Of a stretch of 64,000 nucleotides of DNA, positions 1-8,435 are shown one piece after another; the first letter of the stretch is position 1, and each line of letters opens with the position of its first letter. The stretch is from the NCBI GenBank assembly GCA_013306675.1, contig JABLUY010000041.1, forward strand, positions 62,001 to 126,000, in the 5' to 3' direction. The notes under the pieces are model-generated. The model had not been told where the DNA came from, made no database searches, and saw only the letters and a program-made list of their open reading frames with translations. The stretch comes from Thraustochytrium sp. TN22. Its lineage: Eukaryota > Sar > Bigyra > Thraustochytrida > Thraustochytriidae. Position numbers and translations under genes: made by a program.

Positions 1-733
1 CGTCACGATACCACGCTCACGGTCCCCGCCTGCACGCCGCTCAAGCCGCACCGCAGGCAGCCATGCGCACAACCTCCTTCATCAGCGCGGACGAGCCCTC
101 CTCTCCCCATGCGCAAGCATCTCTCCCACAAGCTAGCTCTAGCTTAGCAACCACCGCTTCGCCTTTTGCGCGATCCACGTCCAGCACCGCTCGAGCTGCC
201 TGCGCTCGATGGGATCCTCTGCGCCACGGGTACTACGGGTAGGCAGGCTCCAACCCAGGCTTCCTGCTCGCCGCCACCTGCGAGCGTCCCGGGTCGGCCC
301 CACGGACCGGGCCGTTCGTCAGCACTCCACTTGACGTCGCGGCCTCCGCCATCTCGCGCCGCACCATGCGCTGCCCCCGCCCGCGCGCCAGTCTGGCGCT
401 GGTTGTCGGCCTCCTCCGCGTCCTCCTCCTGGTCCTTCCGCGCCGCCGTCGTGACGGCGGTCGGGTGGTGGCGGCCGCGACCGCACCGGACCGGGCGCCT
501 TCGCCGGCGCCGAACCTTCCGCGCGGCCGAATCCTGTGCGGCCGCGGCCGCCGGCGCCACCGCGGTCGCGCAGAGCGCCATCCACGCCGGCCAGAGGGAG
601 CCCGCGCGCGCGGCGGCGGCGGCACGGGGGGGCGGCGGCGGCGCGGGCGGCGGCGGAAGCGCGGCGAAGACCGACCGCCTGGCGGCGCGCTGGGCCGGAA
701 TTTTGGGCTGGTGCGGAGACGAATCGCGCCGCG
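1..733. other. 5' flank of the GARP/Myb gene, no supported gene
   Basis: This is a very GC-rich leader. It holds an AGCTAGCTCTAGCTTAGC block near 131-148, a motif that recurs at other gene borders in the window. A reading frame is open from base 3 to a stop at 240-242, with an ATG at 63. It could be the tail of a gene entering from the left, but nothing in it is recognisable. The long overlapping frames on both strands reflect the base composition. Confidence 0.5.
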
Positions 734-882
734 ATGCCCGGGGCACCCGCTGAGGATGCGGCCGCCAAGAAGCGCGCGCGCAAGGCGGGGGAGGACGAGG
801 CGGACCCGAAGCGCAAGCGCTGCACGGGGTGCACCTCGACGGAGGCCGTGGATTCGTGTGAGAGCGTCTTCCATGAGCGTCC

Positions 883-938
<56 letters not shown>

Positions 939-1603
939 CGCTGGCTTTGCCCGAAGCTGCGGTGGCGGCCGCCGCGGTCCTTGCACAGCAGGAGCGCCTG
1001 CAGCAGCAGCTGCAGCAGCTGCAGCAGCTGCAAAAGCAGTTAAGCGAGCAGGGCGTCAGCGTGGAAATGACGGCGGCAGCGGGCGATGCCAAGGAGGCGA
1101 GCACGAAAGGTGCAAAGGGCGCCAAGGCGAAGCGCGCCGCGAGCGCGAGCGCCAAGGGTGCCAAGGCCAAGGCCTCGGGCGCCGTCAGTGGCGCGCACGA
1201 AAAGAAGGAGCCCTCGCGCCGCCTGGTCTGGAACGAGCGCATGCACATCAAGTTCCTCAGCATCATCTTTGACATCGGCCTGGAGCACGCCTCACCTCGC
1301 AAGATCCTGGACCGCTGGGGCCTCTTTGAGCGCGGCAGCCTCGACAGCGGCCACGTCAAGTCGCACCTGCAAAAGTATCGTGCCAACTCCAAGCGCACCA
1401 AGGAGGTCTTCGAAGACCAGTTGCAGGTGGCGCTCAAGCAGGCTTGCGACGACCAGATCAACGTCCAGCATTCGTATCCGTTTCCACGCGGGGCGGACCA
1501 CCCCATTTCTGCGCTTGACATGAGCGCCATCATGGAGGGGGAGCATGACTGCCCCTTTGCACCTTCTCCCAAGGCGCAGGATCCGCCTGCCCATCGTCAC
1601 CAT

Positions 1604-1662
<59 letters not shown>

Positions 1663-2677
1663 GCAGTGTCAGCAGCATGGGGAGGAAGAGGATGTGGTGG
1701 CTCGCCAAGCTTCGCCGCCGTTGCCGCCTCCTCAGTTCCAGCACATGCATCAGCGTCAGCACCAGCACCAGCACCCACACCAGCACCAGCATGTCTCCCC
1801 CCCTTACGCGCATCCTGGGGCTGTCCATGGCGCCGTGGCTTGGAACTGCGCGTACCCAGCGCCGGCGGCCCCGGATCACCATGCTTGCCATCCTCCGCAC
1901 CACTTTCACCATGGCCATGCACACGTTCAGGCGCATCATGTGCATGCGCACCACGCACACCATGTCCACCATGCGCACCACGCGCACCATGCGCACCCGC
2001 ATGCGCGTGCCCACCCCCACCATCACCATCACCATGGCGACCACGCGCCGGTGCAGTGTCCGCCAAGCCATCCAGGTCACGGCCACACGCACGTTCACGC
2101 CGCGCACGTGCACAGCGGGCACCACCATCACCACCACCACCACCATCACCGCCGTGCGGGCATTAACAGCAGCAGCAGCAGCAGCAGCAGCAATGATGTC
2201 GCTGACGACAGCAACGACGTCAACAGCAGCAACAAGACCGACAACAGCGGCACCGTTAGCAGCAGCGGCGGTGCCCACGGCGACGGCGAGAGCCGCAACG
2301 AGACCGACGCATGCACGCGGGCGCACGGCTGTCACGACCACGTGTTCGCGCCGTATGCCGGAAGTGAGGCCGACGACCTGCCGGACCACTTCCTGGACGA
2401 ATGCTTGGACTGCCTCATGTGCTGCAACAATACCAACGGCTGCGGCGGCAGCAGCGGCAGCAGCAGCAAAAACAACGATGCCTCTGAGGCGCCTGGGGAC
2501 GCGTGTAAGGCAGCCTCGTGCAAGGCGGTCTCTGCCAAGTCGTGCTCTGCGTCCACGTGCACCACGGCCAGGAAGGGCGCATCCAAAATGCCGCCCTCTA
2601 AGAAGGCGCCCAGTGTGGCAGCATCCAAGCACGCGCCAGGGAGCCTGTCCACAGCCTCAGACACGACGTGCGACTGA
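734..2677 (+). CDS. GARP-class (G2-like) Myb-like transcription factor with polyQ and polyHis tracts
   Basis: Predicted nuclear DNA-binding regulator of 647 aa. The start is the first in-frame ATG; the upstream frame stays open only from a GTG. Residues about 164-218 form one Myb-like/GARP domain, with the tryptophan of LVW at 166 and the signature SHLQKYR at 210-216. GARP factors use such a domain to bind DNA, often as dimers or downstream of phosphorelay signalling; no receiver domain is visible here. An 18-residue polyQ run encoded by pure CAG lies at residues 51-68, and a second run of about 22 Q near 291-312. The region between and after them is rich in His, Ser and Asn, including His-Ala-His repeats and a run of consecutive His near 2118-2150. 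A Lys/Ala segment with KGAKGAKAKRAA precedes the Myb domain and could be a nuclear localisation signal. The target genes cannot be told. Confidence 0.85.
884..937 (+). repeat. Pure (CAG)18 microsatellite encoding polyglutamine
   Basis: Eighteen uninterrupted CAG codons lie inside the GARP/Myb gene. Absence of CAA interruptions usually means a length-unstable tract. Confidence 0.95.
1604..1669 (+). repeat. CAG/CAA microsatellite encoding the second polyQ tract
   Basis: About 22 glutamine codons, pure CAG at the 5' part and interspersed with CAA toward the 3' end, inside the GARP/Myb gene. Confidence 0.95.
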
Positions 2678-3516
2678 CAGTCCGTCTGATTGACAGGCGA
2701 GACCCCGAAATTCGGTTCATTCCTCCAGCGACGAGTGGCGACCAGCGACGTCCAAGCTCGTTCCGCACCACCCACCAAGGCATTTTCATTCTTCGTGACT
2801 TTGCGATGGAACGGCAAGAGAGTAGGTAGAGTGAGCAGTCAGACGGACGATGCAATACGAAGCAGTACGATGCGGTTTGATGTCGCGCAATGCGGTGCGG
2901 TGCGATGCGATGCGATACAAAGCAGTGCGACGCGATGCGAACCAGTGCAACACGTCTCGAGATGCGCGAATTGACTCGCCTTGCCTTGCCTTGCCTTGAC
3001 CTGACTTGAAGTCATACGGGCTACCAGCCCAAATGCTCCGTGCCATGCGCGGTCGGCCTGCCGTGCACCAGTGCAGCGTGCAGTCAGTGCAGCGTGCAGG
3101 AGTCGACAACGAGTCCCATGGCATCGTCGGCGCCCGCGCTGGCCACGCTCCAGCATCCATAACATCATTGTGACTCGCAGGCAGGCCCACCTGCGCGGTG
3201 CCAGAGCGGCGGCGCCAGAGCGGCGGCGAAGTGCGGACGGGCGGCGGCGCGCAGCGCGCGGAGGCAGGCCCGCGACCCGAGCCTGCGGCCCGGCCCGGTC
3301 CAGTCCGGGCGGAGCGGCGGCGGCGACCGGCATCGGCGTCAACGGCCGACGGGGCCCTGGCGCTCGTACGACCAAGGACGAGGTCGAAGCGCGCGCGCGT
3401 GTGAGGGAGAGGGCGGCGCGGGCGGCGGAGGGGCAGGCCGCGCGGCCCGCCCGGCGCAAGAGACAGTCAAGACGAGCCGGCAGCAGACGAAAATCGCGGC
3501 GCGAGGCGTGGAGAGC
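2678..3516. other. Intergenic region with pentamer microsatellites
   Basis: This separates two same-strand genes. A degenerate GATGC/GATGCG array spans about 2848-2955, and a CTTGC/CTTGA array spans about 2979-3010. The part from 3190 is GC-rich and is presumably promoter and 5' leader of the next gene. No coding signal is seen. Confidence 0.6.
2848..2955. repeat. Degenerate pentanucleotide (GATGC)n microsatellite
   Basis: Repeated GATGC/GTGCG/GATGCG units in intergenic DNA, visible by eye with several point variants. A short CTTGC array follows at 2979-3010. Confidence 0.75.
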
Positions 3517-4710
3517 ATGGAGGCCGCGCTGGAGGGCGGCCTCGGCGCGGAGCGCGTCAAGATGGGCGCGGGCGAGAAGACCGAGGGCATGGCATTCCGC
3601 ACGAGCGTGGTGAAGAAGGCGGTGCTGGCCGTGCTGGCGTGCGGCGTCGTGCTCATGTGCGGCATGGCGTGGACGTACCGCGACGCGATCGAGCACCGGT
3701 ACGAGTTGTACATGGAGCGGCGCGAGAGCGCGCGCAGCCAGATGCAGGGCGAGGCGCTGGAGATCGCGTCGAAGTTGCAGTTGGAGGCGGCGCTGTCGAT
3801 GCAGCTGGAGTCCAAGGAGGAGGTGATCCGACTGATCCGGCGCATCAAGGGGTTCACGAGCGCGCGCATCGCCGAGGCGACGGCTGCCATCACGGACGAC
3901 GCGGAGCGCAGCAAGGCGCGTCTGGCGCTGAACAATGCGGAGCGCTACATCGAGAGCGAGCTGGCAGACTACATCAAGGAGTTTGAGACCATCGCGGAAC
4001 GCCGGCGCGCGCAGATGAAGCTGTTGCACAAGAGTCAGACGACTGCTCTGCAGAAGCTGCTGGAGCGTGTCACGGACGTGCGCCTGGAGGCGCTCGAGGA
4101 CATGCTGGAGGACCTCTTTGAGCGCATGGATGACTCCATCGAGGTGACGCTGCCCACGTCCAAATGGGCCTCGCTCGAGAGCCTGGTGGACGGCCTGTAC
4201 CAGGAGGAGGTCTCGCTGGAGGACGGCGTGCGCGCTTTCGAGTCGGACTTCACCCCATATTTTGAGGCGCCGGGGCTGCCGCAGGAACTCGTCAACAAGG
4301 TGCACGACGCCGAGAATGCGGGCGACCTGGGCGACGTGCTGGACGAGATCCTCGAGGGCGCCCAGTTCTCGCAGGGCCGCGAACGCCTCAAGGCAATTCG
4401 CGAGTCCTGGACCGCGGCGCGCGAGAAGGCCGACGCCGACAACCTCTCGGCCAAGGCCGCAGCGCGCGCCGAGGAGGAATACACGCGCGCCACCGTGCAG
4501 GCTGTGCTCGCCGTGCAGGAGCTTGTCAATGAGGATAAGATCCCGGAGGACTTCCTCGACTTCTCCGACATGGACTTGGACGACGGCAAGATCGACGCTG
4601 GCGATGACGACGACGACGACGACGACGATGACTCCGTCGTCGACTATCGCGCACGCCGTGAGCAGATGCTCAACGAAAAGTTGGCCTCTGCGCGCAGTGC
4701 CAAGCCCTGA
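3517..4710 (+). CDS. Single-pass membrane protein with coiled coil and acidic tail, function unknown
   Basis: A 397-aa protein, starting at the ATG three codons inside the GTG-initiated open frame. Residues 35-54 (AVLAVLACGVVLMCGMAW) form one hydrophobic segment flanked by lysines. The N-terminus is short and the remaining roughly 340 residues are highly charged and mostly helical, probably coiled coil at 60-165. A polyAsp stretch (about 10 D) lies near residue 367, just before the C-terminus. A type II or tail-out organelle membrane protein is plausible; mitochondrial inner membrane is possible from the position of the segment but no clear presequence is seen. I do not recognise a family. 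Codon choice is G-ending at the start and more C-ending at the end, like its neighbours. Confidence 0.75.
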   Translation: MEAALEGGLGAERVKMGAGEKTEGMAFRTSVVKKAVLAVLACGVVLMCGMAWTYRDAIEHRYELYMERRESARSQMQGEALEIASKLQLEAALSMQLESKEEVIRLIRRIKGFTSARIAEATAAITDDAERSKARLALNNAERYIESELADYIKEFETIAERRRAQMKLLHKSQTTALQKLLERVTDVRLEALEDMLEDLFERMDDSIEVTLPTSKWASLESLVDGLYQEEVSLEDGVRAFESDFTPYFEAPGLPQELVNKVHDAENAGDLGDVLDEILEGAQFSQGRERLKAIRESWTAAREKADADNLSAKAAARAEEEYTRATVQAVLAVQELVNEDKIPEDFLDFSDMDLDDGKIDAGDDDDDDDDDDSVVDYRARREQMLNEKLASARSAKP

Positions 4711-5682
4711 TTTGACAGTGACGAGCCTTTGAGAAGAAACGAAGAGAATCCAAAGTGGTGGTTGGTACCCACCGCAACTCGCAGGCCAGTCGCCTTGCCA
4801 TTGGCCACGTCTGTGTTGCAGACTCTGACGAGAGGACAGAAGAAACGATCCAAGCTGCAGCCGCACGCACAGTGGACAGACACACCTGGCACACCAGAGA
4901 GGTGTGACTTGCGCATCCCGCGGGGACGGGCCTGAGGGCCAAGCCCTGCCAAGCCCTGCCTGCACCATGATGCAAATGTGAGATCTCTCTAGAGCTAGCT
5001 AGCTAGATCGAGCGAGCGAGCGAGCCCTTATCGGCCCGCAGCCCCACCACCCTGACATCCACTCGCTGGCTGTCAGTCACCGCCACGCTCCATTCAAGTT
5101 GGCTGGCCCCCAGCTCTCTTCGCCCAAGCGCAAGCGGCCGACCTCGCCTTGCCTCGAACGCCGCTCTGCCTCACGACACGCCGCTGGTCCCAGGCTTTGT
5201 CCCGGAGACGGCGGAGTTCCTGCAGTGCAGTGCAAGCCTGCAGTCGGCCTTGTACGTCTGCGAAGCGAGGACGCTCGTCTCACTCCACTGCACTGCACTG
5301 CCCGTCACGGTGGCAGAGGCTCGGCTCGGCTCGGACTCCTCCGCCTGCGACGGCGAGCTTGGAGGGGACTTGCTTGAGCTCCGCGGCGCCCGGACTGCGC
5401 TGCGGCTGCGAGCGCACCTCACTGACAGTGACAGACAGACAGTGACCCGGAGTTGGCTCAAGTTCGAGGCCACGGAAGGTTGACTTTGTGCATCGGCGGC
5501 AAGTGGGCGCGCAGGCCGCGCAAGTGCCGTGGCCGGCGGGGTAACTAACTTATAAAATAAAACAGTAGGCCTAAGGCCTACCGCGACGCGTCGCGAGGCG
5601 GCATTGCAGTGCCAGCTGGCCGGCGGGCGCGCGCGGAGGGCGGCGGCAGAGCGGCGCGCGGCGGCGGCGGCGGCGGGGGAGG
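4711..5682. other. Intergenic region and promoter of the mutase gene
   Basis: It contains an AGCTAGCTAGCTAG block at 4994-5006. CTGCAGTGCAGTGCA near 5219 and ACTGCACTGCACTGC near 5287 face each other and could pair as a hairpin. An AT-rich TATA-like element and a palindrome lie near 5551-5581. Short open frames here have no recognisable product. Confidence 0.5.
5551..5581 (+). promoter_or_regulatory. Candidate TATA box followed by a 17-bp palindrome
   Basis: TATAAAATAAAA begins at 5551, in otherwise very GC-rich DNA and 132 nt before the ATG of the mutase gene. It is followed by GTAGGCCTAAGGCCTAC at 5565-5581, two perfect 8-bp arms around one A. The spacing would place the palindrome at or just before the expected transcription start. 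Confidence 0.45.
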
Positions 5683-8079
5683 ATGGCGCGCGGGTCGATG
5701 CTGGACGGGCTGCAGCCCCGGCACGTGCTGGTGCTGCTGGTGGGGCTGGGCGTGGCGATCCTGCTGCTGGAGATGACCCAGGTGGGCTACTACGCGGGCG
5801 ACGGCTGCAACGGGCAGGCCACTGCAGAGCTGCCGCGGCGGTGGCCGTACGAGGGCGGCGGAGGCGCGGTCGGCGGCGCGAAGACGGAGAATGTGCCGGT
5901 GGGGTACACGCCGGTCAAGGCGGCGCCCGGGGAGACGACCATCGACCTGGCGGGCGACCATTTCAAGAACCACCTGGCCATGCACCTGCCGGAGCTGGCC
6001 GAGTACGACGTGCTCATCATCGGCGCCGGCCTGTCCGGCACGGTGCTGGCGGACCTGTACGCGCGCAAGCACGGCATGAAGGTGCTCATTCTGGAGCGCC
6101 GGCCGCACATTGGCGGCAACTGCTACGACTTCCGCGAGGAGACGACGGACATCCTGGTGAACATGTACGGCGCGCACCTGTTCCACACGAGCAAGCCGGA
6201 CGTGTGGAAGTACGTGCATCGCTTTTCGGAGTGGACGCCGTATGAGCACCGCGTGATCGGCCGCGTGGACGGCAAGCTGGTGCCCATCCCGGTGAACATC
6301 GACACGGTGAATGCGCTCCTTGGCGAGGACATCCACAGCGTGGACGACATGGAACGGTGGCTGTCGGAGGAGCGGCGCAACAGCCCGCTGACGGCGGACC
6401 AGATCGAAAACCCGACCAACTCGCGCGAGGTGGGCATGGGCCGCGTCGGCGAGCGCCTCTACATGAAGCTCTTCCGCGAGTACACCAAGAAGCAGTGGAA
6501 CGTCTTCCCCGAGTCGCTGGGCCCGGTCGTGCTGTCGCGCATCCCGGTGCGCGGCGACTGGGACGACCGCTACTTCCCCAACGACGTGCACCAGGCGCTG
6601 CCTGCGGACGGCTACACGCGCTGGTTCGAGGAGGCGCTGCAGCACCCGAACATCCGCATCTTCACGTCAACGGACTATTTCGAGGCGCTCAAGCTGGAGG
6701 GCTTCGCGAAGCTCAAGTTCGAGAAGACCTTCTTCACGGGCCAGATCGACCAGTTCTTCCGCAATCTGCGCGGGTCCAAGCTCAAGCCGCTGCAGTACCG
6801 CTCCATCAAGTTCGAGACCATCGTGCGCGAGGAGCCGGCGGTGAGCCAGCCGGCCTTCGTGGTGAACTTCCCGCAGTTCGCCGACGGCATGCACACGCGG
6901 ACGGCCGAGTACAAGCACATGTACCACCAGGACTCCAAGGCCTCGGTGCTCATTCGCGAGTACTCGACCGACATCGTGGATGACGCCGAGCCGTACTATC
7001 CGTTCCCGACCGAGGAGAACCAGCGCCACTTCGAAGAGTACCGCAAGCTTGCCATCCGCGAGGAGCAAGAGAACAATGTGCACTTCGTTGGCCGCTTGGC
7101 CAACTACAAGTACTTCAACATGGACGATGCCATCCAGAACACGCTCGACCTCTACGTCAAGCTGGAGGGTCGCTCCAAGCTGGACGCCGCGCTGCGCGAG
7201 GCTCACATCCCCAATGAGAACGAGATGGTCGTGCACTACGTCGTGTCGCTGCGCCAGGGCGGCCTGCGCCCGGGCGTCTCCTCGCTCGCCTGGCTTGGCG
7301 ACATTTGCAAGCTGCCGGAGTGGACCCAGGTGGGCTCCACGCTCGTGCGCAACGCTATCTTCATCTACAACTCAGACCGCTCGCGCGACACCGCGGTTCT
7401 GGCCGAGGTTCGCGAGACACTCGAGGCCGCCGGCTGCCACCACGACCTGCGCCTGGGCAAGGGCATTCACGTGCGCAACGTGGCAGCTTCCAACAGCAAC
7501 GAGCTCAACTGGCTTCAGCACATGGCGGCGCACTCCTTCGCTTACGGCGACGCCACGGTCTTTCTGGATGCCGCCACCGCGCCGCAGGTCACGCCGCAGG
7601 TCGCCAAGGCGCTCCGGCTGCAGGCCAAGCACCTCGTCGCCAAGAAGCGCTCGCGCGCCTCGCAGCCCTCCGTCTTCAAGAGCGACATTCGCGCTGTCCC
7701 GATGCCTTCGGGCTCCGACTGGACGCTCGACGGCAAGTTCGCCTCGGTTTCGGGCTCCAGCGTCAACCTGCTCCACGCCTTGCCGCTCCTCTCCGAGGGC
7801 CTCGGCTCCACGTCCACGCAGAAGCTTTCCTCAAGCGCGTCCTCCATTGCCAAGAAGCTTCTGCGGCCGTCCGCTGCCTCGGGCAACGTTGGTTTGCCCG
7901 CGTGCCCGGGTTTGGCGCCCGAGGCCTTTGTCGCTACTGACGCCGGCATCCGTCGCATGCTTGCCGTGCACCGCACCGCCCTGCACGACGACTTCGTGCC
8001 AGGCCTCCGTGGCCGCACCGAGGCCTCGCACCGCGAGGCGCTGCGCAGCATGTGGTACTGCCTCTTCTTCGACTTTTGA
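5683..8079 (+). CDS. GLF: UDP-galactopyranose mutase with N-terminal membrane anchor and C-terminal DUF3431-like domain
   Basis: A 798-aa flavoprotein predicted to convert UDP-galactopyranose to UDP-galactofuranose, the donor for galactofuranose glycans. Residues 14-31 are a hydrophobic segment (VLVLLVGLGVAILLLEM) after a short basic N-terminus, typical of a signal anchor. The mutase domain spans about 108-490: FAD dinucleotide motif GAGLSG at 114-119, HIGGN at 142-146, YGAHLFHT at 162-169, the RYFPND segment in the middle, and the terminal GRLANYKYFNMD motif near 469-480. The C-terminal 300 residues are not part of known mutases. Within them NELNWLQHMAAHSF and YGDATVFLDA resemble DUF3431, a glycosyltransferase-like family, so this may be a two-step Galf enzyme. 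Bacterial and fungal mutases are normally soluble, cytosolic and 380-520 aa, so anchoring would put this one in the ER/Golgi lumen. The mutase call is firm; the second domain is tentative. Confidence 0.9.
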   Translation: MARGSMLDGLQPRHVLVLLVGLGVAILLLEMTQVGYYAGDGCNGQATAELPRRWPYEGGGGAVGGAKTENVPVGYTPVKAAPGETTIDLAGDHFKNHLAMHLPELAEYDVLIIGAGLSGTVLADLYARKHGMKVLILERRPHIGGNCYDFREETTDILVNMYGAHLFHTSKPDVWKYVHRFSEWTPYEHRVIGRVDGKLVPIPVNIDTVNALLGEDIHSVDDMERWLSEERRNSPLTADQIENPTNSREVGMGRVGERLYMKLFREYTKKQWNVFPESLGPVVLSRIPVRGDWDDRYFPNDVHQALPADGYTRWFEEALQHPNIRIFTSTDYFEALKLEGFAKLKFEKTFFTGQIDQFFRNLRGSKLKPLQYRSIKFETIVREEPAVSQPAFVVNFPQFADGMHTRTAEYKHMYHQDSKASVLIREYSTDIVDDAEPYYPFPTEENQRHFEEYRKLAIREEQENNVHFVGRLANYKYFNMDDAIQNTLDLYVKLEGRSKLDAALREAHIPNENEMVVHYVVSLRQGGLRPGVSSLAWLGDICKLPEWTQVGSTLVRNAIFIYNSDRSRDTAVLAEVRETLEAAGCHHDLRLGKGIHVRNVAASNSNELNWLQHMAAHSFAYGDATVFLDAATAPQVTPQVAKALRLQAKHLVAKKRSRASQPSVFKSDIRAVPMPSGSDWTLDGKFASVSGSSVNLLHALPLLSEGLGSTSTQKLSSSASSIAKKLLRPSAASGNVGLPACPGLAPEAFVATDAGIRRMLAVHRTALHDDFVPGLRGRTEASHREALRSMWYCLFFDF

Positions 8080-8435
8080 TTCGAGTTTAACAGGAAACAC
8101 TTTAAAAACTCCTGGATGAGCAAATGTTGCACATTTGGTGGCACCAGGCTTTTCTCTGACTTTGTCTGTTCGTCCCGAACTCGAGACCAGATGGTGGTGG
8201 CAAGTATGTTGTTGCCTTTAGCTAAACACAGGCACCGGCGCCCTGCGTGCGGGACAAGGATGACGAGGTCCACTTGAAGAACATACTAAAGCTCAGTTCG
8301 AATCGGCTCCAATCAAATCACGACGCTCGCCGCGCTACCATCAAGCTTGTCTTCAAGATGCTGCTTACAATTTGCAGGCGAACCACGCTGCATACTCACG
8401 CGGCGCTCCCACGGACGCACACTGGCAGAAGGCCA
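8080..8435. other. Convergent 3' intergenic region
   Basis: Short AT-richer spacer between the stop codons of the mutase and coronin genes. A GTTCGAATC string near 8296 resembles a tRNA B box, but no A box or cloverleaf accompanies it. Nothing else is seen. Confidence 0.5.

Noticed and set aside
3-242. Open frame from the window edge to a stop at 240-242
   Set aside because: Could be a gene tail, but 79 codons without any recognisable feature are expected in such GC-rich DNA.
1292-2632. 446-codon minus frame over the GARP/Myb gene
   Set aside because: Antisense of the CAG/CAC repeats gives Leu/Val/Met runs; no domain.
8281-8330. tRNA-like B box GTTCGAATC
   Set aside because: No A box at the right distance and no cloverleaf could be drawn.
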